Part shown: positions 1 through 13,338 of the stretch, piece after piece
Layout of the letters: every line of letters begins with the position of its first letter
How positions within the stretch are numbered: the first letter of the stretch is position 1
From: Oreocharis arfaki
Taxonomy: Eukaryota; Chordata; Aves; Passeriformes; Paramythiidae
Reading direction: 5' to 3'
Length of the DNA: 64,000 bases
NCBI GenBank assembly: GCA_013398015.1
Contig: VZRR01027747.1
Coordinates: forward strand, 896,638 to 960,637
Notes under the pieces: model-generated
Told to the model about the DNA's origin: nothing
The model's database searches: none
The model's input: the letters and a program-made list of their open reading frames with translations, nothing else
Position numbers and translations under genes: made by a program

Positions 1-3000
1 TGGATTTAGTGGAATTTGATTTTCTTGGTGATCTGATCGTACTGGTTCTGGATATCTTAAAAAACTTACTAGGTCCCAATCACTTTCTAAAAAGAAATAG
101 AAACAAACAAATTCCCTTTGTTCCCCCAAGAAAACCCAGCCTAAAGCATCTTTCCTTGGGCTGGGCTTTGTTTATTTGACACATGATTTTTGTCTCCTTC
201 CTGTGCTTGGTCCGCTACAGAATTCCACAGTACAAAATGTAAAATGCTGCTTTACTGATCTACATTTTTGGTGAAGTATATAATTCTTGAAAAAAAATCT
301 TGCTTAAAACTTATCAGAAATATATGAATAACTCTCCTCATGTAAAACAGTTCAATAACTCAGCAAGAATTTCAGTAAATTATAATAAGAAATATATATG
401 TTCAAGGAATTAAAGTTTTCCTCCACTTACAGACTTTTTTTCCCCAAAACTTTGCTTAGTTCTTCTTATAATTGGAAACAAATGTCCATAAAAGCCTTTC
501 TAGGAAGCCAGGAGAACAGTGGAAGTTTTCAGAGCATGTTGATGAGGAAATAAATTTAATTGGGACATCTCTATACACATTGCTAGAATACTTATGTTGA
601 TCTTCGTTCATGGCGAGAGCTGGGAGCAGGTGACAATGCTATGAGGAGTTTATCATCCATTAGGAAGCACCCTCTCATCTAGGTTATGAACGTGTTGACT
701 AAAGCAATTCTGTCTTGCCTGAACTTCTTATCGCTGAAGTTCTAATGCTTTTAATGGGGTTTCATTCACGCTTCTCCCCTCTGATGATAGGACGATCTCC
801 TCTGCAGTAAGGCTTTTGATGCATCACTATGCCACAAATCCATGGACTATCAGAGATATTTCACAATATTAGAGACCCTCAGCCCACTAAATGGAAAAAG
901 AATTGCTAAAGCTGAAGGTATTATAAAATCTGAAAAAAGGAGAAAGCTTCCAATGCCCCTTATAGCTGTCTCTGAGAAAAACAGTATGATTTGTTCTGAC
1001 ATAGACAGAACCTCCTATGATTGTACATGCAGAAATTTATTAAGACAATACATTTTAAGTAGTGTTTCTGTTACTTGGAAATTTACCTTGGAATAAATTG
1101 CTGCTTGTGCATTTCATGCTGAGCATTCACTTTAGCTGACAGAAAAAAAATGTAGTACTATCCTTTACCAGGGTAAAGATAAAAATTAGTCCTTTTTTCG
1201 TGTCTTTAAATACTGATCATAGCTTTATGGAAATATTTTGAAATTTCCTTTGCAGCTGTGCCTCACAGCATGATTTTTTTTTCAAGGAACTCTTCAGCTA
1301 CATAAACAGTTTCTATATTGCATGGGTTTTTAAAAAGATAGTATTTTAAATGCTTACTCATAAAAAGTACTTTAAAAGCAACTGCTAAAGGAGAAAAAGT
1401 ATGATGCAAATGTATTTTTGCAAGAGTAAGGGTGAACTTCAAAGAGAGTTTAAAGAAGAAAATCTACATCTAATTTCTTTCTATACTTTTAAGGGACTTT
1501 TTTCACTCTAAATGTGCCTAGGAGTCTCAAACATAGACGACCTGAAGAAATGCTGTATAAAATGGTTAGTGAGATATACTAGAACTCTTTTCTAGGTTTT
1601 AGAAGTGAAATTACTGCCCATGAAGGTGATTGTCTCCTATAGGCCCTGATTTAGGTTTAAAAGGAGAAAATGGAGAGGACATCTGAGCCCCTACCCAGAA
1701 GCACAGCGCTCGCCCTGTTTCCTTCTGCCTTCCGGCCACAGAGACCATGTGAGGCTGGTGGAAGTTAATAAAGGTGGATTGCACTGGGCAAGGAAGGACA
1801 AAGGGAAAGAGAATGAGTGTAGAGGTGCTGCTCTCCTTGAAGAACTGTTTTTCCTACTGCTTAAGGAAAATGCTTTCCTGCAACTAGACGAATGAAGATT
1901 TTCAAGGACGTTTTGATTAGAGAGTACCCATATTCACAAAAGATTCCTTGCTTTTTATTTAAACGACAAATCATAGAAATTGAACAGCTGTGTAACACAG
2001 AAGAAACTGTCAGCAAAGAACTCCATATTAGTTTTCTGATTGTGTGTCTTTGTCTTCATATATCCCAGACAACTTACTCCAAAAATAATAGTGTCTATAT
2101 AAACATGCTATTTAATTATACGTCAATATTGTTTAAATTACTTTGTTTAACCTATGTAGGCTTTTATTTTTTTACATACTATTAACTTTTTTTGGCATCT
2201 TTTACTTCTAAGAAAATATAAAAATTATTGAGTGTAAGAAGGAAAGTCTTGTATGTTTAATTTTTCTTAATGAGAAAATACTTCTGTCTTACTCCCCTGA
2301 AAATATATGAAACAACATACAGAAAGGCTAGCCTTGCTGTATTATATGTCATCTTATGGCAATGTCCTAATTATCCACTGTGCTTTCTCTTCAAAGGTAC
2401 CTTTTCTTTTGAAGGAAATTTTGTTTGTTATCAACCCAGGGAAAAAAAAAAGTAACTTGTCAGGAAATTTTTCTTCCAATGTTTTTACTGTTTTTGTGGC
2501 ATCTTGTAGTACAAAATATTGCTAATTACATCTAATTAGAAATCATTAAAATACTACAACCCAGAAAAAGAATAAGGCTTTATTAAATTTTATATAAAAT
2601 ATAAAATCTGAAAAACACATTTTCTACTTCAGATTGTTTTCCGACTTGAACAATGAGGAAGTAGCAAGGGTTTGTATTTTTTAAATTATTTGTTTTCTTA
2701 AGTGTCTTCTAATATCTTTTCCCAAGACAAATCATTAAAAACACAGCTTCCTTAAACAAAAGGAGAGTTTATTTTATTTTCGTTATTTAATTTAATTTTT
2801 AAAATATTTTATGGCTCACCTTTTAGTGGTGCTATATGCCAAATGGACCCTGTTAGTGTGAAGGATGGATATTAGAAAACAGCCTTGATAAACTTTTTTT
2901 TTTCTAATTTATTTTCTAATAGTTCACTTTAAACTTAAAGACCTTTTCTACTTTTATTAACCCAACCATCATGAAACTATAATAAATAACTCTTACTCTT

Positions 3001-3960
3001 TATTACCGAATTAGTTTTCTCATGTAATTGTTCTGGGATAAATGTTCATTTGAGTTACAGTCTGGTTCACAAAGAGACTTTCTCTCTGCCTGCAGTTCAC
3101 TCCAACATACGTGGTTTTATAGGGGAGCACAGGGAGACATTAGACACAAATACAATTGTGTAGTAAACATCATATAGGCAGTGGGGATTTTACAAATGAA
3201 GAAAGAGGGCATGGCTTCCATAAAAACATAAAATGATTTAAAGAATAAATTTTACATATAGGATAAGCCTACAAAAAAATTGCATTCTGAAAAGCTCAGG
3301 TTTAAAATTGCTGTATCACAAAACAATAATTCATACCAGACCATACATTATTGTTATGCATACCTCCTGAGTCACCTACCAAAATCTCAGATACTAATGC
3401 CAGACAAGTGTCTGTTCTTGGGTAATGATTGATGCACTATGTATCAGCTGTAATCAAACCAAATCATAGTAATTATCTAAATAGCAGGTGCAAAAATTTT
3501 AATTAGACAGAAAAATCTTTCTCAGATTTTTATGGTTACACATTAAAAGCTTCTCAAGGTATAATATTTCAAATTTACAGTAAGACTTCTTTAAAGAGAT
3601 TTCCACTTCCCTAATCTTGTGGAAAATAAACATGCGTAAATGTGATCTTAATAATATGAGTACACAGAGTGGATATAGAACCTTTTCCACTGCTGACAGA
3701 AACAGTTAATTTGTTTATTTGCAGTAATTAGTTTGCAACGTCATTCGTACACTTGCTCATTTTTTTCCCACATTCACACAAGTGCGCTGGCAATAAATGT
3801 AACGTACTAAAAATGTAGGACTGGCAGACATTAAAGAACCAGCTCTTTGTTGGTACCTCACAGGAAAATGTGTGTGCTCAAGTGAAAAATACGGCCATTC
3901 ATTGTGGTGTGAAGATTTCAGTGTACTTCATTCTTCCATACAACAAACTTAACTTGAAAT
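1..3960. other. AT-rich non-coding DNA, no gene seen
   Basis: All frames are broken by frequent stops. The longest methionine-started frames are 97 aa (1892-2185, plus) and 84 aa (842-1096, plus), and neither resembles a protein family I know. Homopolymer runs of A and T up to about ten bases are scattered through it. A slightly GC-richer patch lies near 1680-1800 but has no coding signature. I see no repeat family here. Confidence 0.6.
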
Positions 3961-4420
3961 CTCAGAAATTTCTTCCCGACCTGCGAAAGAAAATGTGTGC
4001 TGCTGTCTGAACGTGCAGTAAAGTACCACCCCCAGCATGTGCCTGGTTTTCTGACTCGACCTGCTCCATACAACCCCTGTAAAGGTCTGGGTTTTGTTTT
4101 ACAAAGACCCACAGCGCCGGGAGGGCCGTGCTGCTCACAGCGGCTGCGACACCGCTGGGCACCGAGCTCAGACTGTCTGAGAAAGTCCTGCAGGGCTGGG
4201 CAGGGTGGCTGCCTGCCATTAGCAGGTACTCTGTTATTCCTGACCCATTCAAGCTTTTTTCTGCATTCCTTGTTCTTGGCAGCTGAACGTCCTTTCTTCC
4301 AAACTGTTCTGAATTCTAGGCCACGAGAGGGAATTTTCTGTGATGTCTACAATATAACTGAGAATGAGAGGATTTTTTTGGTAGGCAGACTGAAAACCTG
4401 ATATCTTGTGATCTTTCCTA
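3961..4420. other. GC-richer patch with overlapping ORFs on both strands, unassigned
   Basis: This stretch, especially 4100-4220, is clearly richer in G+C and CpG than its surroundings. It carries a 134-aa frame on the plus strand (3997-4401) and a 96-aa frame on the minus strand (3962-4252). Neither translation matches a family I recognise. Open frames on both strands at once are expected in GC-rich DNA because stop codons are AT-rich. It could be a worn retroelement fragment, a non-coding exon or a small regulatory element, and I cannot choose between these. Confidence 0.35.
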
Positions 4421-7189
4421 TGATTTATTTTTAACCTACCTTTGCAGTATCCTTTTCATAATTGAAAGTCAAAGTACTGGTCTGGATTGGGCAATTTCCA
4501 GAAACTTTTTTTTTTTTTCTTCTTTTTTTTGTGAATATTTACTAGGGAGAGAACTCTAATTGTCTTCCCTGATTTGCAATATTAATACTTTAAGCAATCT
4601 ATGAAGAAACTTACCCTTTGTGTTACACTTACCAGTCCTTCCTAGCATTCAAAGACCATCAATAATGTAGAGTGTTCTCCATTGCTGTGTGTCATTGATA
4701 ATAATAAATAGATACTTCTTCTGCAATTTGACGAGAAATTGAATACAGAGCAGGTCAGGCCTGAATTTTAGACTAAGGCTTAGCAGGGAATAACTTGTCT
4801 TCATAAATGTATTTGAGTTTTCACTGCTCTGAAGTGCTCCTGAGGGGTAGGATTTTGAAAGTTCTAGCTGATCTACAGGCTGCAAAGCTTTTTGTAGTAC
4901 ATGAAGCTCCCTTATATTCCTTGCTAATAAACTTAACAAGAACAGTATTTTTTAATAGTGAGGCTAGATTAACAGTCATGCCTAAGCTGAGAATACACAG
5001 CTCCAGTCTCCTGGTGTGCTAGCTCCCTGTCAGTTTTGGACTAGACTCAGCCACTAATATGATGCTTGACCTCGTGGGCAGAGCAAAAAAGAGTAACCAA
5101 AGTAAGCACGAGGGACATTGCACTTCTCTTTAACAGTCAGAGTACGGGTGTTGATTGGGGAGCAGCTTGAAATAGAGCTAGAGCTTTTTCCTATAGCTAG
5201 TAGAAAGAGAAAAAAAGACAGTTAATTTACCAAATGCTTGTACAAAGTTATAGGCAGATTTCCCAGGAAAATGCCAGGAAAATGCCTTGCTTAAGAATTA
5301 GATAATGAAGTGGTCTTGATATTTCATTGGGTTTTGTGTGGAGTCCAACAAGATGCTGAGCTCTCTACTGAAATCGTCACCACCAGAAAACTCAAGAATT
5401 TTCAAGGTCAGTAATGTTTGGAATCTGCATCTGTGGCTTCAAAGGCAACATCTGTAATACAAGCAGTGACTATTCATAAATACAAATTTTATTCAAGAGG
5501 AGAAAGTGCTTTTGTGCTATAATAAGATGAAAACCATTTTTCACGTATGCTGTTAAAATCCTTGTACAGCCATCTCCCTTCCATAGAAACAAATATTGCT
5601 GTGTAGTCCTACAATCCTTTAATGAACATGCTTTACATAATGTATGATTTCTTTTACCATTACCATAAAATGAATTAAAAACTTTTTAATTCTCAGTTTA
5701 ACTCTTATTTAGTGTCTTTAACCACAAGTTTTAATCAAATATTTTTAGAGAGATGAAGTGGTGTCACTTACGAAGCTTAAATTATAACATTATCTTTTTA
5801 CCTGTTGATTTCTGGTGAAAGGGATGGCCTTGAGATGAATGAAACGGCTTGTGATGACCGAATATTTCCCATTCCTAAAGACATGCTAGACTCCAGAACA
5901 TGCAGAGAGCTTTATATGCACAAAATCGTCTTCATGTAATACATTCCGGAAAATGCAACAAGAAGTGTCCTTATGGTTTTTCATCAGGCATCTAAAAAAC
6001 TTGTCTGTTTTAATACCCCTTGCCTGACTATTGCAATATTTTCCATATGAGATTGCTGGAAAAAAAAAATCTGTGAAAATGACATACTAGGACCATCTAT
6101 GTAAAATAGACTCTAATACATCAACCTTCAGCAATCCCACTGGAAAACATGATAAAAAAATACAAATATTCTCAAAACCATATATATTGTTAATGTTCAT
6201 ATAGAAAGATCAAGATAGCTTCATGTTTGAAACAATATAGTTAAAAAATGTATTTGAAGTGTGATTATGGGCTGAGATCAAATTAGCCATGTCTTTCAAT
6301 ATATGCTTCAAAATGAGATGATTGCGTAAGAAAGAAGGACCCAGAAAGTACAGATCTGCAAAGATCACAGCTGGGTAATTGGAGTAATGAAGAGGAGCAC
6401 ACAAATCTCCCATTTTTATGGGAAGTGATCATTGAGTTGACTCGTCTGTGAACATTACAGATTTAAGAAAGAAAACTGAGAAGAAAACAGTCTGCTAGGA
6501 TTAATTTTTATTTTGTAAGAAGGAAAATATTTGGCACCAGGAACAATTTCTTTAAAGTATGGCACATGGTATGTCAACATCATGTGGAGAAAAGCAAACT
6601 TCACCTCTGTCTTTCTCTTTTGCTTAGAAACCTGTTTGGTTTTATGCTCACCTCTCTCTGTACTTGTTGACTGTAGAAGACATGGACAGACAGAGGCAGA
6701 TCAGCCTTAGACCTCACTGCATGAACCACAGGGTCATTCTGTCTTTTGTGCAATCTTTTGTGAGATGTGAGGCATTCTGTTTTTCATGAAATTCGCAAGG
6801 ACGTTTGACAATCTATTTCCTCCTCTGTAGCTTCAAGAGGACAAAGGAAAGTAATATTCTCCTGTGGGCTGTTGCTTTTCACATAGCTTTGCTTCCCATG
6901 AATATCTTCCAGCCTTTTCCTCAGACTGTTTTCCAGATGAGTTATCAGCATAACCTTACTCTAAAATATCACCGCGTCTCTCAGGAAAGCTTGTGCTATG
7001 ACACATTTTTCCTGCTCTTTTAAGTTGGACATGCTAAGGCTCTACAGACTGCAAAAGGAAAGAGAAGACTTAATAGGTACTTACGGCTCCTAAAAGCAGC
7101 CTCCTGCAAATTGTCTTCCTCTAAACATGAAGAATTTATTTCTTACTTGACAGTGCAACTGCCCCTGTCCTACATTCATACATAAATAC

Positions 7190-7264
7190 GTAAATATATG
7201 TGTGTATTTGTGCATATATAGCTTGTGTATATACTTATATATGGTTATTTATGCATATATATGA
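7190..7264. repeat. AT-rich imperfect alternating pyrimidine-purine repeat
   Basis: The stretch is built from irregular ATATATG, GTGTAT and TATATA blocks, a low-complexity TA/TG mixture with no fixed period. It reads as a degenerate dinucleotide microsatellite. No neighbouring element explains it. Confidence 0.6.
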
Positions 7265-9397
7265 TTTTCACATTACTGCACATCCCTCTTTGGCTCCCTC
7301 AATAAACTGTGATTTTTATTTCTGAATTGTTCTATTCCAAGCCTGAAAGTATACACTTGATGCCGGATGTTAATACAATGTCAAATAGATTACAGCCTAG
7401 CTATTTTCTGAGCCATACAATTAAAAAGGATTTAACAGTGTTGTGGCCTACATTTGCTGTCCTCACTCATTACGCAGGCTCCCATCATGCAGTGTATTCA
7501 CTGGAGGTTATGGAGAAGGAGTGGCATAGCAGACTGAGTCCTCAGATCTCAGAGAATGGTTGCCCTTAGGACATATTTTACTGTAATGTGATGGAGAAGA
7601 AATACAAATAAAAGAAACAAAAGAAAATGCAACTGCTCCTTGAGTGTTAAAATAAAGAGTTTAGACATGACAAAATAACCTCTAGAAGTACATTCATCTT
7701 TGATGTCTCTTAGATCCTGGGCTGATTTATCTTGTTACCCTGCAAATGAGCAAAATAAAAGAATTTCTTAAAATGAAATCTATTCCAGGATACAGAAATA
7801 AATGTCCAAAAATTCCCAGCATGTACATTATAGTTCTGTCTGGAGGGAAAACTCACTTACAATACTTTTCACAGTAACTTGTAGATAGAGGCCAACTGTT
7901 CAGTACATAGAGGAGTGCCTTTAGAAGCATATAGAGCTGCAGAGAGGTTTTTCTGCCTTGGAATGAGTCACAGCATATTCTGTAGTTTCTTCTGCTTTAT
8001 GGAATTAGCTCAGCTGATTGAGGAAACCTGAAAATCACTGATTGTTCCTATGCAATACAATTCAGATATAAAATGAAGCAAGACCCTGGAGTGCAATGAG
8101 AAGCAGCAGGAGGGAGTAAGGCATATGGGTACTAAAATGTTTAAATCAGAAAAGAATGTGCCTGGCTTTGAAATGTCACTCCAAGATTTAGACAATCATT
8201 AAGAAAATAAGCAGTGTGATTTTAGGGGTTTTGATAGAAAGTTAGGTAAAAATAGAATAAGTTGAAATAGAACCTCTTGTACCTGCTGACTAACTTAATT
8301 TTTACAAAGCAGTGTAGAAAATATATCCAATTCTGATTGTTCTCTGGAGTCAGTGTCCCTGACAGTGTAAAACATAATGTTCTACATAGCAAAAGTACAG
8401 ACATACATTTCAAATATGTGATGTGCAGTTGGTTTCCTTGTAGTGAACCAGAGAGTAAAATAAAATATATAGTAAAAGATACACTTAAATGTACATGGCA
8501 ATGTATAAATACAAACAATTTATGCAAGTAAAGTGTTCTTTTCAATTGCAGTACTATTGAGGAAGTACTTTAATTTCATCTTACATACACGTAGGACAAG
8601 ATCTGCTCATTTGCATTTATTTCTGGCATTGAGAATCTTTATTCTGTATGTCTATGTATTTTAAGATCCCACTAAGCTTGTGTATACTTCTGAGCTTGCT
8701 CATTTAAGTAGAGCTCTTGCTCTGTATTAGTATGCCATTAACTCGCTACTATGATAGAGTAAATAATTCAGAGGTTAAAGATAACACCTTGATAGTAGGC
8801 TAGATTCACAGGAATTTATTAATGGCATCCAAGAAATTAATGAGAATTAACTGACTGATTTGAAACTGAAGACCATTTTTTGTTAATTTTAACATTAAAA
8901 AATAACCCCCCCAAAGTCCCATATTTAGTTGACTGACATAAATTTCTTTCTGTGCCCTTCACAAAACCAGAAAACATTGAGTAATACAGCAATTAGAATT
9001 GTTGCTTTCATCAGATGACTAAGATTTGTTGTTATGTGTTTTAGGGCCCAAATCCAACAAATCACTTAAGCGCACAGTTAAAGTTAAGCTTATGTTTAGG
9101 AGCTTTTCTGGATCAGGTCCTGAGACATGAATACTCACATCTCATGACTAAGAAACATTAGTTAATTTCCTTAAGAACTGTTAGGAAATTTGTCTGCTAG
9201 TACAGAAAAGAGTGATGTTTGGTTTTCTAGCATGAACTATTCCCTTTATCCTAAACAGGAGTTCCTGAGTACTGTGGGAGCAAGGATATTGTGCTTGGCT
9301 TGGTAGGCAATTTGACATTGTGTTGCACATACTACTCTTTTCACAAAAAAAATCTCAATGTGTCCCTCTGCAGAGTGGCTCTCAGCTGCTTATAAAA

Positions 9398-9440
9398 TAA
9401 CTCAACTGAGAGTCATTTCAACCAAGTAACTCAGCTGAGA
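9398..9440. repeat. Short direct repeat, taactca(a/g)ctgaga
   Basis: The 14-bp unit taactcaactgaga (9398-9411) recurs with one change at 9427-9440. The unit core is close to self-complementary (tcagctga), so weak hairpins with the nearby ctcagctg at 9381-9388 are possible. This is probably a small local duplication. Confidence 0.5.
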
Positions 9441-12400
9441 TTTTGGCAATACATAATCCTAACAATACAGTTAAACATAAATATTAAAGGACAAAAAAAC
9501 CTCACAGGTTTTCTAACCAATTGTTTGTCAAGCTATTCTGTGTAAATTATTGCTAGCCTGAGGAAATTTAGTTTGTTTTACTAGTAGCATAGAATTACAT
9601 GTTATTCTTTTACATTTCCATTTTCACAAATGTACTAATACAAGTTTCAGGAAAAAAATTTGTTTCTCCTGCAGTCAAACAATAAGTCTCTGAATTTTAT
9701 TGAACATGATTTCACCTTCAGTATGTTTATTCTCAGTGCCTTTCTTCTAATTTAAATATAGAATGAAATGAGTACCTCAAAGAGAACAAGAGTGCGACAG
9801 TAAAATCCGATATGGAATCAATATTCCAGACAACTGAAAGAAAACTATATTTCTCTCTCCCTTTTATGATTACTCCATTCTTCAAACTCTCGTTTTCAAA
9901 AGCCCGAAGAGAAAAGAATTTAGAGACATGAGCTGGAAATCATCAGAAAGGAAGGCTAAGGAAAGAGGAATGTCAGAGTTATACAGGAACTACTGAACAA
10001 ACTTTTGATCATGTGCTGTGTACAGTATGCTTTTAAATATTTATTTTGATCCCAAATAGCTCCAATTGTCCAGTCCTAAATATCTGGTCACTAATATACC
10101 ACTCACGTGATACTGACTCAATTTTTGATGGGAAATTCCTTGAATATATCAGTCTGATGAAATATTCTCAGTAATGTACTCTGTAATTTCTCTTTTATTG
10201 CCTTCTTCATATATATTGTGTCTGAATGTATCCTCCAGGAGAAGACTTAAAATTAGGAGGTTTCATTCCTTCTTTTCCTTACTGTTTCTCAAAACTGTGA
10301 ATATAAAGATATTTTAATAGCTCCTTGTAAATCAGCTGTTTTGGAGTTTATTACTGTACTTTGTTTTAATAACTTTCCACCAATGCCTTTCTGCTATTGT
10401 ATTGTACAGAGTTGAATGCTGTAGGGCACATTTTCATTTTCTAAACAGAGTCTCCTGAAAATGTGGACAGAAATTTACATTAAATTCTACCTATTCAAAA
10501 TAGAATGAAAAATGTGTGTTGAAAAAAAAAAATCTTCTTTTGTTATTAAAGCAAAGTATATAACTTACCAGAGTATTCTATTCTTTGCTAAAACTCATGT
10601 AACTGTTAGCATAAACAAACCAAGAAAAGAATGCTATTTTTTGGACTTTTAAGTTGACATAGACCTAGAAAGAGATATTACTTGTTAGTACCCTGTGCCT
10701 CAAAAGTCAATTTCCCTTCCACAGGCAAATGGACAATAAATCACTTTATGCCACTTTGCTGAGAGCAAGGAATGTTTAAAATAATAATGTCAATATAGCA
10801 TGATATTTTCTCTCCCATCAACTTTGATGCCATGTTTGATAATATGTTATTGTGTTATAGGTCCCAAGATGAAAAGATTGGCATATGAATCATTTTCACT
10901 TTGACCCAGGAAAAATTGGGAAATGATAGGCTTGTCTAGAGGATTCATCTTCTGAGTGTTGGAAAGTGTAAAACAATCTAAAAGTGTTCTTTAATGATGC
11001 TTCTTTATATGCAGTGCAGCTCAGGAAAAACGTGGCCTACTACTGTACTATGAATTATGCTGAAATGCAACATAAATGAGGCACATGTATTTGCCATGAA
11101 AAGCGATAGTAATGTAGGTGCCCAGTGTCTAAAAACCTGGTTTAATACATCAGATGTATTTGTTGTGACAGTTAACACTGAAAAATAAATATTTACACTC
11201 AGTTTGGTGTATGATGTTTTTTTCCTGAGAGTCATAAATCATGTTAGTGTCTAGGGTCTCAGTTTTGTGTCAGGTCTTAGGAAAAATATCCTGTGTAGAG
11301 TGCTGAGTGCCTTGTAGTTTTTGAATTACATGGGGGTATTATTGCAGGCTACCAGCAACCCTGCCTTTCCTAGTATGTTCCCATAATATAATAATCTGCC
11401 CTGGCACTGGTGAGCTTCTGCTTCCTTGGGCTGTGCCCTTTCAAAAGTTTTTCTCTTGGGAGACTATAAATAGTCTCAATAGATCAAATGGAATTACCTG
11501 AAAGGAGAAGCAGAACAGCTCAGACCAATGCCCAGCTATTTGTGATTAATGGCTCTTACACCCAGATGCTTCAAACTAGAAAAAAACCCCATTTTCCAGG
11601 TATTCTGGGAAAGAGCATTTCTTGGACTCAGTGCAACATGCTTTTAATTACATAACATAAGATCAGATCATCACAGATCTGCTTTGCCAAGTTAACTTTT
11701 TAAATTAGCTTTATAATAGATTTATATTGCATGCCTGTGGATATGCAGTAGTAGAGTAAAGCTAAGCCTGTCTGATTTTCAAACCAACATAATTTAAAGA
11801 GCTATAATTCATATTTAATGAAGAATAATTTATAAGGAAAATCTTCCACAACCATTTAACAAAAGACTTTATGAGCAGGTTCATTTTTGCTTTGCTAAAA
11901 GCCCTTTACCTTATCCTTTCATTTCATAGGCTGATGCAACATGTTTAGAGGAAGCTGGGTATTTTTAGAATGCTTTTATAAAGAATAGTAATATTAGAAA
12001 CAATTAATTGTTTAGATTTACGTGGGATGTAGGTGAATTTCGTGAAATGTATAGAAATTCCTATTTTAATGAGGAAAGCAATTTATTGCCAGTAGAATAA
12101 GAAAAAATATCTAGTCTTTATGTCACTGACATTGATGTCACAAATTAGAACGTAGAAGTCTACCTCCCCTTTCTATGTAAGTAATAAGTTAGGGCATGAA
12201 AGCAACACAGTGAGTAGGGCTGGATTCCTGTAATGCCTTGGCAAAATATGATGAAATCTTGATCTGACAACTGCTTTAGATCTGCCTGAATACAGACATT
12301 AGAACATGCTTTGCAGTCTGACTTAAATAAAAAATTAATGAGAACTGGCAAAGTATTGTGAGTCTGATGGGGAATAACAGGACCTGAATTAATTAAAGTC

Positions 12401-13188
12401 CAATTTCAAAATCCTCATCACAACTCCGGAAAACAGTGTTGTTAATTACAGGTCACAGGGAGGAGCTAACCACATCTGTGATATCAAAAAAATTAAAGTT
12501 TGCAAGAATAAAAAAATAATTAGGAGTAATAAAATCATTTGAGAAGGTAAATTAATGTATCTGGAGAACCCAAACTTTGTTGGAGAATTAATGTTTGCAT
12601 TCATCTTCATATGAATGGTAATGCTAGGGCTGTCTGAATGCTGAAAAACTGGTAGAATGGCATTGCAAGAGTAGGTTATTCTTGTTCCTGTGTCTGCTGC
12701 CCAATGCAACTGTGAAAAGAGGCAAAGGAAATGTTGGAAAGGGGCACAGCTAAAGAAGTGTTGGTGTAAAAGACATCTCTCTTGAACACTCAGGTATGGA
12801 AGATTTCGCAGACTTTATTTTGGGGAGCATCGATGTCTAACCACAATCTCTCTCAGAATCTATTCCAGCTTTTTGTCTCAGAGTTCTGCCTACACACTTG
12901 AACTACTCAGTTCATCAGCAATTCAGTGTTCTGATCAACCTGTGTGGAAGTTGAAGCTGGTCTCTGGAACATCTGTAGTTTTTCTCCCATCTCCTGCCTA
13001 CAATGGAGCTGTTCTAAACACCAAACAGTTTTTTTGGCTGAGAGGGTCTTGTGCTGTCACTGCTGCCCATTGAAGTTATTACATTTCATTAGTCAATTAA
13101 ATATTCATTGAGACATGAGAAAAGCATAAGAATGATCTATGGTGTTGACAGAGAGTTGGGATGAAAAAACCCTGTAAGTGAGGCAATA

Positions 13189-13206
13189 TCAATATTTAAA
13201 TATTGA
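13189..13206. repeat. Perfect 18-bp palindrome
   Basis: The sequence tcaatatttaaatattga equals its own reverse complement over all 18 bases. It is entirely AT-rich apart from the two outer pairs, so chance is a real explanation in this background. It lies immediately upstream of two tandem duplications. Confidence 0.75.
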
Positions 13207-13235
13207 GTTATCTTGTCTTGAAGGGGTGATAAACC

Positions 13236-13280
13236 TGAATTATGCAGAGGGATTATATTGAATTATACAGAGAGATTATA
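13236..13280. repeat. Tandem duplication, 22-bp unit
   Basis: A 22-bp unit beginning tgaattat occurs at 13236-13257 and again at 13259-13280, separated by one T. The copies differ at two positions, both G in the first and A in the second. It looks like a replication-slippage duplication followed by transitions. Confidence 0.75.
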
Positions 13281-13312
13281 CATGAACATATTTTACCTGA
13301 AGTGAAATTGTA

Positions 13313-13338
13313 GAAAAGCCTCTAGGAAAAGCCTCTAG
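13313..13338. repeat. Perfect 13-bp tandem duplication
   Basis: The unit gaaaagcctctag is present twice in direct succession (13313-13325 and 13326-13338) with no mismatch. The identity of the copies suggests a recent slippage event or sequence constraint. The former is simpler. Confidence 0.8.

Larger units (their letters stand above)
4421..13188. other. AT-rich non-coding DNA, no gene seen
   Basis: Only short frames occur. The largest is 107 aa at 8222-8545 on the minus strand, and it is hydrophobic, Phe/Leu/Tyr-rich and low in complexity. Low-complexity pieces include a T-rich run at about 4507-4531, a short perfect tandem duplication of ccaggaaaatg at 5263-5284, and an AT-rich alternating patch with TATATG-type steps at about 7190-7264. 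No recognisable transposon or exon was found. Confidence 0.6.
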
